Shown in pieces: positions 1-9,690 of a DNA stretch of 64,000 nucleotides. Both the position numbers and the translations under genes were made by a program. The DNA comes from Palaemon carinicauda. Taxonomy: Eukaryota; Arthropoda; Malacostraca; Decapoda; Palaemonidae. The stretch is from NCBI RefSeq assembly GCF_036898095.1, contig NC_090751.1, positions 88,411,604-88,475,603 of the forward strand. The letters run 5' to 3'. Numbering within the stretch: the first letter of the stretch is position 1; every line of letters begins with the position of its first letter. The notes under the pieces were generated by a model. The model had not been told where the DNA came from. It made no database searches and saw only the letters and a list, made by a program, of their open reading frames with translations.

Positions 1-309
1 GCTAGATCTGCCACCCGCTCGTCTGGCCCCTTATTTATCAGGGAACAAGGTGGTACTTTGACCATTCAAGGTATCAGACAACAAATCCTCTACTTCATTA
101 AACATGCTAACCCGGAATCATTTCCCCATGCTCATGATATACGGTCAATAGCTACCTCTATCAATTACTTCCAGAACATGGACTTTGATGACCTTAAAAA
201 ATACACGGGTTGGAAATCTCCTATGGTTTTCAAACGCCACTATCTAAAGAACTTACAGGCCCTTAAATACCCTACGGTTGCAGCGGGGAGTCTTATCTCC
301 CCCCATTAA
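1..309 (+). pseudogene. DIRS-A1 tyrosine recombinase, C-terminal fragment
   Basis: The open frame enters from the window edge and stops at 307-309 (TAA). It is about 100 residues of the catalytic core of a DIRS tyrosine recombinase, which integrates the circular cDNA of the element. The box II motif H-D-I-R-S is at 142-156, and further on there is W (in G-W-K-S-P) and then H-Y-L, which supply the tryptophan and the nucleophilic tyrosine of this family. The protein matches the product of 35452-35856 on the other strand almost residue for residue. Box I and its arginine lie outside the window. The frame is open over the visible part, so it could be an intact 3' end, but the element is truncated at 1130, so I call it a fragment. 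Confidence 0.75.
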
Positions 310-679
310 TCTCTGATTATTTCTTTATTCCATCTCTTCTCTCCTCCCTCCTGACCACCTCTCACACCACGTCGCCACTCTCCTGGGTGGTTCGTTAGCC
401 CTAAGTTATTTTGCCATGTTTAATTGTTATGATTTAACTGTTATTGTAATTACCATTTCTGTAATGTTTAGATATGCTTAGACATGTAAGGTTGATTCCT
501 TTCACGACGGGACACTCAGGTGATCCCTGGTCCTCATATTATTTTAGCATTACATCCCCTATGCCTATGGCTAGTTTATGATTTATGTTTACTTACAGTA
601 TTATATTATTGCCTTACATGGTGTTTGTTTTCTCCTTATTATGTTATTAATTTATTGGGCTTGGAAGGCATTCTCTGGT

Positions 680-790
680 ACATTCTCACCGGCCGTCACA
701 GGCCCCCCAGAAAAGGGATTTTGACGAAGGAAAAATCTATTTCTGGGAAGAGGCCTGTGACGCCCGGTGAAACCCTTCCCGGTTATTTGA
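680..790. repeat. DIRS-A1 internal complementary region (ICR)
   Basis: The stretch contains CCCCAGAAAAGGGATTTTG, where the complement of the 3' outer end (reading AAAAGGGATTTTGACG from the junction) abuts a segment beginning GGCCGTCACAGG. The equivalent region in copy A2 is at 34975-35085 in the opposite orientation. In DIRS elements the ICR is complementary to both outer ends and serves as the template that closes the cDNA circle (known for the family; inferred here). Confidence 0.6.
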
Positions 791-1198
791 TACGGACCCC
801 ACCCCTCTTTTTCCTTGCCAAGCCATATGTTCTTGCAGAAGGATGTCCTAGAGGGCGCGCGTGGTAGGTGTCGTTGGGGAGTTCAACCATGTTATCTAGG
901 GCCTGTCACGGCCCTCCCCATTGATGAAGGGATTATCTAAATGGAAGACAACCTGTGAATAGTGGTTTACACACGCCTTTGTTTAATACACGACACCTAC
1001 AAGGTGTTCGCGCGAGGGTTGTAACCTCTGCATTCCATGCTTTTATCTTTCTCTAGTATATTTGGAAGATTTATATTAGGAAAGGTATAAGGAAGGACCT
1101 TTCTCACCGGCCGTCACAGGCCCCCCAGAAATATAATTTACCGTATCTATATAAAATCATACAGTACATACTGTATGTAGCAAAGCAGGAAAACAATT

Positions 1199-1251
<53 letters not shown>

Positions 1252-1535
1252 TTTACGTACGTAAATGTAAATTTTAAACAAAAAAAATATGATAGGTTAC
1301 GACATGTAGACTTTTAAAACCTTCCCTTTAACTTAATGCATACAGTACTAAACTATAAAACAGGCACAAATATTAGAATGTTAGAATATTAAAGTAAAAA
1401 ATAAAGATTGTTACTGTACTCACCACGAAAGAAGTTCAAGAAAAACTTGAATGATGATGGCGATGAATTTGCTGCACAGTAGAAATGATGATGATGAAGC
1501 TGATGATGTGTTCTACTGTGCAGCCAGGTAGTATT

Positions 1536-3401
1536 TTACGTCTCTTCAGACGGAGGTGTCTTTTCCTGGAACACCTCTTCAACTTCTTCAATTTCTTCCG
1601 AAGGCGTAGTAGCAGGAGGAACTGGCTCTTTTTTGCGAGGCTGGAAGAACATTGTGATCGGAAGTTGTTGCCTCTGCTTCTTTTTTCGATCTAAGAGCAT
1701 CTTGTAGGGAGTCATTATGTCATCAACCTTGTTGCAGAATTGCATCGAGCGAACCATATCCTCATCCCACTCTTGCAACATTTCTTTCAACTCCTTCGCA
1801 TGGTTGCAGGCCTTGGCAAGCCGTTCTAATGTTAAGCCCGTTTCTTCAACATTTTCTTGGGTCTCTTCCTGGGTTTCACTCTCTTCTTCGCTTGCCGATT
1901 TCGTCAGGTCTTCGAGGTCTGCGTCAGTTAGGGGCTGGGAATGGCAGTCCAACAACTCGTCGACGTCTTCAGTCGTCATGTCGCCAAACCCGTCACTTCC
2001 AATTATGGCAGCCAACTGCACAGATTTGCGTATTGCAGAGTGTTGGATTTCAGCAGGTGTAAATCCCTCGTCGTCGTAAACAATCTGGGGCCACAACTTC
2101 TTCCAGCTCGCATTCACGGTTGCAGGTTTCATCTCTTGCAGTGCCTTCTGAATATTCTGCAGGCACGTAGCTATGGTGTACTGCCGCCAGTACGCCTTCA
2201 AGTTAAAATCTTCATCCTCATCATCTTGGGCAGCATCCACACACGCAACGGGGTCCACCAAGGTATTCTTCGTGTAGAGGGCCTTGAACGCCTTGATAAC
2301 CCCCTGGTCCATCGGTTGAATTAATGACGTGGTGTTGGGTGGCAGGATCTCAACCTGAATGCCCTCATGCGACAGATCAGTTGCGTGTCCACCAGCGTTA
2401 TCCATAAGGAGAAGTATCTTGAATGGCAAGCCCTTCTCTACGAGATATTTGCTGACTTGCGGGATGAAACACTGGTGGAACCAGTTGGAGGTCAGCATCT
2501 TAGTAATCCATGCTTTTGGATTATGCATCCAGTACACGGGAAGGAGATTCTTATTTTTATTTTTCAAAGCGCGAGGATTTTTCGACTTATAAATAAGCCC
2601 CGGCTTTAGCAAAAATCCAGCAGCATTGCCACACATCACGAGGGTAACGCGATCCTTGAATGCTTTAAAGCCAGAGGCTTTGGCTTCCTCTTTGAACAGG
2701 AAAGTTCGCGACGGTATTCTCTTCCAAAACAAGCCGGTCTCATCCATATTAAACACTTGTTCCGGCTTGTATCCACCTTCGGCGATAATATTCTTGAACG
2801 TCTGGTTCACGTAAGTTTCAGCAGCGGCAGTGTCAGCCGAAGCAGCCTCCCCATGCAGGGAAACGCTTTTCAGGGCGAAGCGTTTCTGAAACTTCGCGAA
2901 CCATCCTTTGCTGGCGGAAAAACGTTGTTTCTGAGGCTGGGAATCAGTGGATTTCCCTGGTTGAGGATCATCTGCATCATCATCATCTTCAGCATGGTTG
3001 CCGTCGTCGTCTTGAGGTTCCTTTGCAGCAAAATTCTCATACAAGCTCAAAGCCTTTGTTCGGATGGTGTTCGTATCCAAGGCTATGTTCTTCTTCCGGC
3101 AGTCGGCAATCCACACCGCTAAAGCACCTTCCATGCGTACGATCGTTTTATTACGCATTGTAACGACTCGCTTCGCTGATCTGCTAAAGGTGATTGCAGC
3201 CATCTTTCTAATGTTCGCCTCGTCCTTCTTGATATAGCGAACAGTAGATTCGTTGATTCCAAAATGGCGCGCTGCGGCCGCGTAACTTCTACCGTCTTTT
3301 AACATATCGAAAAGCGTAACCTTCTCAGCAATCGTCATCATCCTTCGGTGGCGTTTAGGCCCACTACCAGCCTTAGTAGAAGCAGAACGCTTGGGAGGCA
3401 T
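1536..3401 (-). CDS. Tigger-2 transposase (DDE, pogo/Tigger family), 621 aa
   Basis: This is a nuclear cut-and-paste transposase that would excise its element and insert it at TA. The ATG is at 3401, giving the start MPPKRSAS. Residues about 20-70 form a psq-type helix-turn-helix (IAEKVTLFDML, then AAARHFGINESTV). Residues about 70-170 are the CENP-B type DNA-binding half, including TIRTKALSLYE. The DDE core shows N-M-D-E-T-G-L-F-W-K (first D), L-L-L-M-D-N-A-G-G-H (second D) and N-T-T-S-L-I-Q-P-M-D-Q-G (third D). The acidic tail ends at about residue 600. The length is normal for Tigger/JRK-like proteins and there is no internal stop, so the enzyme could be functional even though its own left terminus is gone. 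It is about as far from the Tigger-1 protein as separate subfamilies would be. Confidence 0.88.
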   Translation of the reverse strand: MPPKRSASTKAGSGPKRHRRMMTIAEKVTLFDMLKDGRSYAAAARHFGINESTVRYIKKDEANIRKMAAITFSRSAKRVVTMRNKTIVRMEGALAVWIADCRKKNIALDTNTIRTKALSLYENFAAKEPQDDDGNHAEDDDDADDPQPGKSTDSQPQKQRFSASKGWFAKFQKRFALKSVSLHGEAASADTAAAETYVNQTFKNIIAEGGYKPEQVFNMDETGLFWKRIPSRTFLFKEEAKASGFKAFKDRVTLVMCGNAAGFLLKPGLIYKSKNPRALKNKNKNLLPVYWMHNPKAWITKMLTSNWFHQCFIPQVSKYLVEKGLPFKILLLMDNAGGHATDLSHEGIQVEILPPNTTSLIQPMDQGVIKAFKALYTKNTLVDPVACVDAAQDDEDEDFNLKAYWRQYTIATCLQNIQKALQEMKPATVNASWKKLWPQIVYDDEGFTPAEIQHSAIRKSVQLAAIIGSDGFGDMTTEDVDELLDCHSQPLTDADLEDLTKSASEEESETQEETQENVEETGLTLERLAKACNHAKELKEMLQEWDEDMVRSMQFCNKVDDIMTPYKMLLDRKKKQRQQLPITMFFQPRKKEPVPPATTPSEEIEEVEEVFQEKTPPSEET

Positions 3402-3718
3402 TGTACAGTAGGATTTAACAAAAAGTTCAACTTAAAAAGGTCGCACACAGCACAGATTAAAATTCACAAACTTAAGAACGTCTACTCAGCAATACGCCGT
3501 AAGAGAAAGTGGACGACCCGGGCCCGCGAGAACCTAGATGCTGCGGGTTGGAGATGAGGGCAAAACACCAATCACAGGCTAGATAACAAAACTTGAGTTC
3601 TGATTCGTCATCTATCAGCGCTTGAACCAATCACAACCCGTCTGACAGTATATGATGCGTAGGTTACCAACTCAAAGTACAAGATACCCCGCATATACCG
3701 TACCTACAGTATTAATAA

Positions 3719-3862
3719 TAATAATAATAATAAATAATGATAATAATACTGTACAGTAATAATAATAATAATAATGATAATAATAATAACAATAGTTTCA
3801 TTAACAACAACAACAACAATAATAATAATAGCTTTACGTATGTTATTTTATTCTTTTGTAGG

Positions 3863-3909
<47 letters not shown>
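3719..3909. repeat. (AAT/AAC)n followed by (CT)n microsatellites in Tigger-2
   Basis: AAT and AAC triplets run from about 3711 to 3830 with interruptions, and CT dinucleotides from about 3866 to 3909. The open frames at 3737-4030 come from these repeats. Confidence 0.9.
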
Positions 3910-3915
<6 letters not shown>

Positions 3916-4669
3916 TTATTCAAAATGTGATTTTTGCAACAAAGAATATTTTTGGATGCAGTACTACGTACGTATACATACAAAAGAATCATGGAAAAGA
4001 TGCACATTCATTACATTTTTAGTACAGTAGTAGCCATCAGCAGCCTTACACCATTCTAATATGGTATGACTGCATCTGCTTTGCGTTTCATGTTCGATTT
4101 AATTTTACTACGTACTGTATAAAGTACTGTATTATCGTATGATCACATTCTCTTTTCGTGTTTTATTTCTTTCTGTGCTGAATTATATGTCATATGTAAT
4201 GCAATGAACAACTCAGTAAGAGCAGATATTACTAATTACAGCATTAATGGAATTACAGGTAACGAAATATCGTATTTGGGGGTCTTCAGATTTCGCGGTA
4301 TTTTCGAAATTCCCGGAAAATCCGCGATATGTATATATATATGGGTTATGGAAAAAACCCGCAAAGTGGTGAATCCGCGATGGTCGAACCGCGAAGTAGC
4401 GAGGGTTCACTGTACCTCGGTAGTCGAACGACACTAAATTCGAACAAATCGGAGTTCAACCAAAAAATTAGAGTAATTTTTGCTGCGGTGTTCGAACAAA
4501 AAATCGGAACTCGAACAGCCGAACGCGTGGCCGATTGAGATGAGCGGCCATCTCGGTTACTCTGGCCTGGTCGGGTACCATCATTTCAAGAGAGATCGTC
4601 AGTCCGACAACACGTGTTGAGAATTTATTGTGATTTAGTGCGTTTTATTGTCTTTTTTTGCCGATAATA

Positions 4670-5276
4670 ATGGGCCCCAAGAAAGTTAGTGATAAGGGGA
4701 AGGATAAGAGGAAAACAGTGAGAACAACGATCGAGTTGAAAAAGGAAATTATTGCGAAATACGAGAATGGTGTACGAGTGTCTGATCTAGCCTTACAGTA
4801 TGGCATGGCGAAGTCGACCATTTTGACCTTTTTGAAAAATAAGGAAGTGATAAAGAAAGCCAATGTTGCACAGGGAGTGACAGCAATTAGTAAGCAAAGG
4901 CCACAAGTAATTGAGGAAATGGAAAAGTTGCTCCTTATATTTATTAAAGAAAAGCAGTTGGCCGGGGAAAGTATAAGTGAAGCTTTCATTTGCGAGAAAG
5001 CTCTTCATATTGATGAAGAAAAGTGCCAGTACTAGTGAAAGTGATTCATCATCTACTTTTAAAGCAAGCAAGGACTGGTTCGAGAAATTCCGGAACAGAA
5101 CTGGTATTCACCGCGTGACTAGGCATGGGGAGGCAGCCAGTTCGGACCGGGCAGTGAACATCTTTAATGATAATGTTATGTCTCACTTTAGAAGAATAGT
5201 GCAAAAGAGAAAGAAGCATCTGACAATTGACATGTTTTTCATAAAAGAAAAAGAGAGCTGCTACATCCCAGCCTGA
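4670..5276 (+). pseudogene. Tigger-1b transposase remnant, catalytic domain deleted
   Basis: It starts at an ATG (MGPKKVSDKG) that matches the start of the intact protein at 24788. The psq helix-turn-helix and CENP-B type halves are readable, then the frame shifts near 5025 and stops at 5035; the next frame continues through SKDWFEKFRNRTGIHRV. At about 5145 the sequence jumps from A-A-S-S-D straight to R-A-V-N-I-F-N-D-N, which corresponds to bases about 25275 and 26398 of the intact copy. About 1.1 kb, holding all three catalytic aspartates, is therefore gone. The C-terminal tail that follows is also altered. The remnant keeps DNA-binding sequence but cannot catalyse transposition. Confidence 0.85.
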
Positions 5277-5650
5277 TTCCCCTTCCAAAGAAGAAAGACA
5301 GAAGAGAAAGAACCCCTGAAGGAGATTTGCCCAACCTTTTTACTGGAGAGAGAAAAAACCCCTGAAGGAGAACTACCTAGCCACTGCATGGAAGGGGACT
5401 CTCCTTCCAAACAGTAACCTCTCCCTTCCATCCTCTCCGCATCCATTCCTGTATGCCATCGAACCGCTGCTCAAAGGTACGGTATAAAATTGTTTTATAT
5501 AGTTTTCCGACCAATATCGTACACATTTAAATAATTACTGTCGCTCCCCTACTTACGAACATTTGAGTTACGAACAACGGTACATACGAACACAAATTGA
5601 AGGAAGTCCAAACATGTTCGTAAACATCCGTAGATTTCATCTCAAGTTAA

Positions 5651-5654
<4 letters not shown>

Positions 5655-5700
<46 letters not shown>
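5655..5700. repeat. (CT)n microsatellite
   Basis: An uninterrupted CT run marks the 5' truncation point of the LINE-4 fragment that follows. Confidence 0.95.
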
Positions 5701-5706
<6 letters not shown>

Positions 5707-5709
<3 letters not shown>

Positions 5710-7173
5710 ACCCCTATCTTCAAAAGTGGATCAAGACTAGAGGCAAGCAATTATAGACCTGTTAGTCTAACATCACATATTATGAAAGTGTATGAGAGGG
5801 TAATAAAAAAGAAAATAATGAACCATTTGGTCAAAAATAATTTGTTTAATATGGGTCAACACGGTTTCATACCTGGAAAAAGTAAACAGACCCAACTGAT
5901 AGCACACTATGAAAACATATACAATAATATGATAAATGAAAAAGACACAGATGTGATCTATCTAGATTTTGCAAAAGCCTTTGACAAGGTAGACCATAAC
6001 ATATTGGAGAAAAAAATGAGAAAGCATAATATTGTGGGAAAGATAGGAAAATGGGTAAAAGAATTCCTGCAAAACAGAAAACAGATAGTGGTTGCAAATG
6101 ACGAGAAATCAGATGAAGCCCAGGTAATATCTGGTGTGCCCCAAGGTACGGTATTAGCTGCACTGCTATTTGTTATTATGATCTCAGACATAGACTGTGA
6201 TGTTGAAAACTCCGTAGTGAGAAGTTTCGCCGATGACACAAGAATAAGTAGAGAAATTACTTGTGATGAAGATAGGAACTCACTACAAAGAGATCTAAAC
6301 AACATATATGAATGGGCGGAGATAAATAGGATGGTATTTAACTCCGATAAATTCGAATCAATAAATTATGGAAACAGAGAAGGAATGGTGTATGCATACA
6401 AGGGACCTAATAATGAGACAATCACAAACAAGGAAGCAATTAAAGACCTTGGTGTAATTTTAAATAGGAATATGTTATGCAACGACCAAATAGCAACACT
6501 GTTGGCTAAATGTAAAGCAAAAATGGGAATGTTATTCAGACACTTTAAAACAAGAAAAGCTGAACACATGATTATGCTTTACAAAACTTATGTGCGTAGT
6601 ACACTCGAGTACTGCAATGTGATATGGTACCCACACTACCAAAAGGATATTGCGCAAATAGAGAGTGTACAAAGGTCCTATACTGCTAGAATAGAAGAAG
6701 TTAAGGACCTTGACTACTGGGAAAGACTGAAATTTTTAAAACTATACAGTCTAGAAAGGAGAAGAGAACGCTACATGATAATACAAGCATGGAAGCAAAT
6801 AGAAGGAATTGCTGAAAACATCATGGAGCTTAAAGTATCAGAAAGAGCAAGCCGAGGTAGATTAATAGTGCCAAAAAGCATTCCAGGTAAACTGAGAAAG
6901 GCGCACAGGACATTAATCCACTACGCACCAGCATCGATAATGCAGCGACTATTCAATGTGCTGCCAGCTCATCTAAGAAACATATCAGGAGTGAGCGTAG
7001 ATGTGTTTAAAAATCAGCTCGATAAAATACCTAAGATGCATCCCAGACCATCCAAGACTGGAAGATGCAAAATACACCGGAAGATGTATTAGTAACTCTC
7101 TGGTGGATATACGAGGTGCCTCACACCGAGGGACCTGGAGGAACCCAAACAAAAAATAAGGCAATAAGGTAAG

Positions 7174-7175
<2 letters not shown>
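5707..7175 (+). mobile_element. LINE-4, 5'-truncated (Jockey/CR1-like superfamily)
   Basis: The fragment starts inside the reverse transcriptase gene directly after a CT run and ends with a short untranslated tail whose last bases carry an AATAAGG-like repeat (about 7155-7175). The frame 5707-7092 is open for about 460 residues: S-N-Y-R-P-V-S-L-T near the start, Y-L-D-F-A-K-A-F-D-K-V-D-H, V-I-S-G-V-P-Q-G-T-V-L, S-F-A-D-D-T (catalytic F-A-D-D) and a C-terminal region with L-E-Y-C-N-V-I-W-Y. The endonuclease domain and the first RT blocks are missing. The frame in the track that starts at 5563 only reads through the microsatellite. Clade placement within Jockey/CR1-like LINEs is uncertain. Confidence 0.75.
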
Positions 7176-7228
<53 letters not shown>

Positions 7229-7298
7229 CTCGCTCTCGCTCTCGCTCTCGCTCTCGCTCTCGCTCTCGCTCTCGCTCTCGCTCTCGCTCTCGCTCTCG

Positions 7299-7386
<88 letters not shown>
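7176..7386. repeat. Compound (CT)n-(CGCTCT)n-(CT)n microsatellite
   Basis: CT repeats surround a central block of CGCTCT hexamers (about 7225-7307). It directly abuts the 3' tail of LINE-4. All reading frames across it, rich in RE/RA or LSLS, are artefacts. Confidence 0.95.
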
Positions 7387-7389
<3 letters not shown>

Positions 7390-8440
7390 CTTAACTTTAC
7401 GGTAAGTTGCACTAATCTCATAACTAATGATACAGACCACTAAAACACTTGATATCGTTACTCGGTGTTTCGATTATGGGAATGCTGTAATAAGATTACT
7501 CGGCAACATAATGAAAGGAAATCATTCGGTTTGTCAGCGCGGTTCCGCCAAATACATGACGTCACAAGATACATGACGTATACTCTACAAAGAATGATTC
7601 CGTCGGTCAAAATTGAAATAAAACCATTCAGTAAACTAACCTTCTACATTTTATTTAACAATACCAAAACAACCATGAAGCAGTTAAATGCACAGTACTG
7701 TTACATACAGTAAATACAGTACGGTACAAGTCAGCTGATTTGATAAGCGTGAAAAGGTAAACGTTACAGTACAGTACATAATGCAAATGGCCGCTTGTTT
7801 ACGTAAGTTTCTAGCAAAAAAATTGGGTAATGGAACAATAAAATATCTTTCAGTACATTTATTTAAAAAGGAATTAATGTACAGTACTGTACTAAATGTA
7901 CAGTACACTATATTTAATACGATTTTACTTAAAGTCAGCTGATTCAGAAATGCAGTGCATATGTATGGCCAATTGTTTGTGCAAGTTTCCATTATGTAGT
8001 GTGCAGTACAGGATAATAAAACAACATACTGTACTGAACTTTACAGTATTATACAGACTACTGTAATATGATAAAGTAAAATATTTGTAATAACCTATTT
8101 TATATGAAATGGGGCTATTTGTTGACTTCTACTGCTGAAAATCGTAGACATCTGAGTTAGGTTACGCTTACTCCAGACCAAAATCTAACACTAACGACTT
8201 ACGAACAATACGACTTACGAACAGACTCTCGGTCCCTATTGTGTTCGTAAGTTGGGGACTGTCTGTATTGTTGTTTAGGTACACGTTTTATTAATATTTT
8301 GGGCATTTTGGAATGCGTAGGAATGTATAAAAATAAATACCATTATTTCTCATGGGAAAAAAGGTTTCAGTACTCTAACAAATCGTTGGTTGAACACTGA
8401 TCCCGAACAGATTATGGTCGAGTACCGAGGTATCACTGTA

Positions 8441-8905
8441 CTGTCCTCTGCCGGCTACCATCATCCTTAGGTACTTCTTGAAAAATGGATTAATTGGGAC
8501 CTGAAAGTAAGCATCCTTCTGGTCTTTGGTGATCATTAAGTCGAGAGCACCTGATCATTGTTGACGTCTCCATTTTCAACTGGATTTGCCGTCAAACTTG
8601 TTCAACGTCGAGAGATCGATAACTGGTCTCCAGCCTCCAGACACAATCTTTACAAGAAAGTTATTGAAGAACCCTGGAGGGCTGTCTTTGATCTCTTGGA
8701 AGGTGGCCTTTTCCAATATAGCTGGACTTCCTCCTGAAAGCCTAGATCTTTTGAAGACGTCGAGGATATGATGGTTATGTACGAGGAGGAATTAGTGACG
8801 GGGGAGAGTTCGTGAACAGGAGGAGATACCTGGAGCGCAGGACTTCTACCGTCCAGCTTTCTGCCCTGTGGAACCATCACTTCTTCCATTTGGTCTGCAG
8901 GCATC
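8441..8905 (-). pseudogene. Decayed DIRS reverse transcriptase fragment
   Basis: The minus strand is recognisably related to 13960-14250 of DIRS-B1: both share, on the plus strand, ACTGGTCTCCAGCCTCCAGA and the neighbouring TTTACAAGAAAG. In B1 these encode the RT start F-F-S-R-L-F-L-V-K-K, G-G-W-R-P-V-I-N-L. Stops and frame breaks are frequent, so it is old. It is not clear which family it belongs to, or whether it was the sequence into which Tigger-1b inserted. Confidence 0.6.
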
Positions 8906-9690
8906 CTACCACTGGTACCATTGTGGGAGAATTGCCCCCCCCCCCCAACCCCAAAGTCTTCAACTCTCCCTCTACCTCGGTCTCTGTTATGCCCCTAGCC
9001 ATGTCAAGGTTGAAATGGCAGATTCTGGGGTCTCTTCAGAATTGAAAGTTGAGGATGGGTGCCCTCCTGAACCTGCTTGCAAGACTGAAGTTGTGGGGTT
9101 GTTTTAGCTCTACTAGATATAGAGGCATGAGGCAGCTTAAAGATCACTGCTTGGTGCAGGAAATCTTGGGTGTCCTATCTCATTTTTCTGTGTCCACTGC
9201 CACTTTTTCCGCTAGGAAAAGTGAAGGGCACTCAACTGACAAGTTCCACAAACTTACCCCTTCTCAGCGACAGATGCGTTTGTGGACTCTGGATGATCTG
9301 CTCTCGCCTCTTTAGCCCCCATTGGCCCATTGTTTGGCCAACTAATGCATTTAGAACTAAACCGCCTGAGCTCCCGTAGGGACGATATCGCAGAGAGCTT
9401 TCTTGTCAGGATCAGAAGTCTTCCGTGTCAGCTAAGAAGCCAAACATCCCTGACCAGTGGTAAACCCAAGGCTGCTTGCATGGTGGCCATGGCAGTGGCT
9501 CCCATCTCTGATGCCTCTACCGCCGAGAAAGAAACTGATGCTGCTGTCAACATCTCTGTCAAAAGCCCAGGCATCAGAGTCGGTACTGTACTGATAGATC
9601 CACAAGGAGAGAATAAAGATGAGCCTCCTGGGTTTTACATTTCCTTTATACATCAGCATTTAGTGAGTTATTGGAATTATATTAATTGGT
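8906..9690. other. Unassigned sequence, probably transposon debris
   Basis: There is a C-run at 8937-8947 and several short plus-strand frames (9049-9315, 9330-9692), one ending near the start of the LINE-3 remains. The frame at 9330-9692 looks weakly like a LINE ORF1 or gag tail but has no motif I can name. No RNA gene or host exon is recognised. Confidence 0.35.

Larger units (their letters stand above)
1..1130 (+). mobile_element. DIRS family A element A1, 3' portion (truncated both sides)
   Basis: This is the 3' end of a tyrosine-recombinase retrotransposon. In order it holds the end of the recombinase gene (1-309), an untranslated stretch (310-665), the internal complementary region (about 680-790), the terminal inverted repeat (about 845-1045) and the start of the outer terminus (1046-1130). 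The same order, in reverse orientation, is seen at 34597-36271 in copy A2, with high similarity. The element starts before the window and stops at about 1130, where Tigger-2 sequence begins with no TA site or terminal repeat, so the junction is a deletion or rearrangement and not a clean insertion. Nothing coding is seen in 310-1130; the reading frame at 520-867 runs through the ICR and is not credible. Confidence 0.8.
1131..4412 (-). mobile_element. Tigger-2 (pogo/Tigger) DNA transposon, left end lost
   Basis: The right terminus reads CGAGGGTTCACTG and is followed by TA (4413-4414). Read from outside in, it is CAGTGAACCCTCGCTACTTC, which matches the ends of the element at 46871-49126. The interior carries an intact transposase on the minus strand, a (GA)n tract at 1202-1247 and an (AAT/AAC)n-(CT)n stretch at 3719-3909. 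The bases 1131-1330 correspond, inverted, to 48421-48545 plus flanking sequence. The left terminal repeat is missing because the element stops against DIRS-A1 at about 1130. The TA at the right end is the TA of the Tigger-1 terminal repeat (GTGATACCTCGG), so this copy landed inside that repeat. Confidence 0.8.
5538..8265. mobile_element. Tigger-3: TA-flanked Tigger-like element without its own transposase
   Basis: The insertion lies between TA (5536-5537) and TA (8266-8267), and removing it with one TA restores the Tigger-1 sequence ATAATTATTGTTG. The ends read CTGTCGCTCCCCTACTTACG on the left and, inverted, CAGACAGTCCCCAACTTACG on the right. Several ACTTACGAACA-like subterminal motifs lie just inside both ends (5549-5590 and 8185-8255). 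The interior holds a LINE fragment (5707-7175), two large CT-rich microsatellites and AT-rich sequence, but no transposase frame. Stretch 8011-8100 is almost identical to 48297-48400 inside the Tigger-2b element. Confidence 0.75.
4415..8438 (+). mobile_element. Tigger-1b: internally deleted Tigger-1 copy, split by Tigger-3
   Basis: The right end, ACCGAGGTATCACTG (8424-8438), is followed by TA (8439-8440) and matches the right end of the intact Tigger-1 at 27010. The left end begins at 4413 with TACCTCGGTAGTCGAACG; the six outermost bases (CAGTGA) were separated by the insertion of Tigger-2 at that TA. The body is collinear with 24506-27010 except that the DDE-coding part is missing (see 4670-5276) and 5538-8265 is a separate insertion. 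With the insertion removed, the copy is about 1.3 kb. Confidence 0.85.

Noticed and set aside
520..867. 115-codon plus-strand frame
   Set aside because: It overlaps the ICR and terminal repeat of DIRS-A1, and its composition is that of noncoding AT-rich DNA.
6985..7440. Long RE/RA-rich minus-strand frames
   Set aside because: They are produced by the CT and CGCTCT repeats at 7176-7386.
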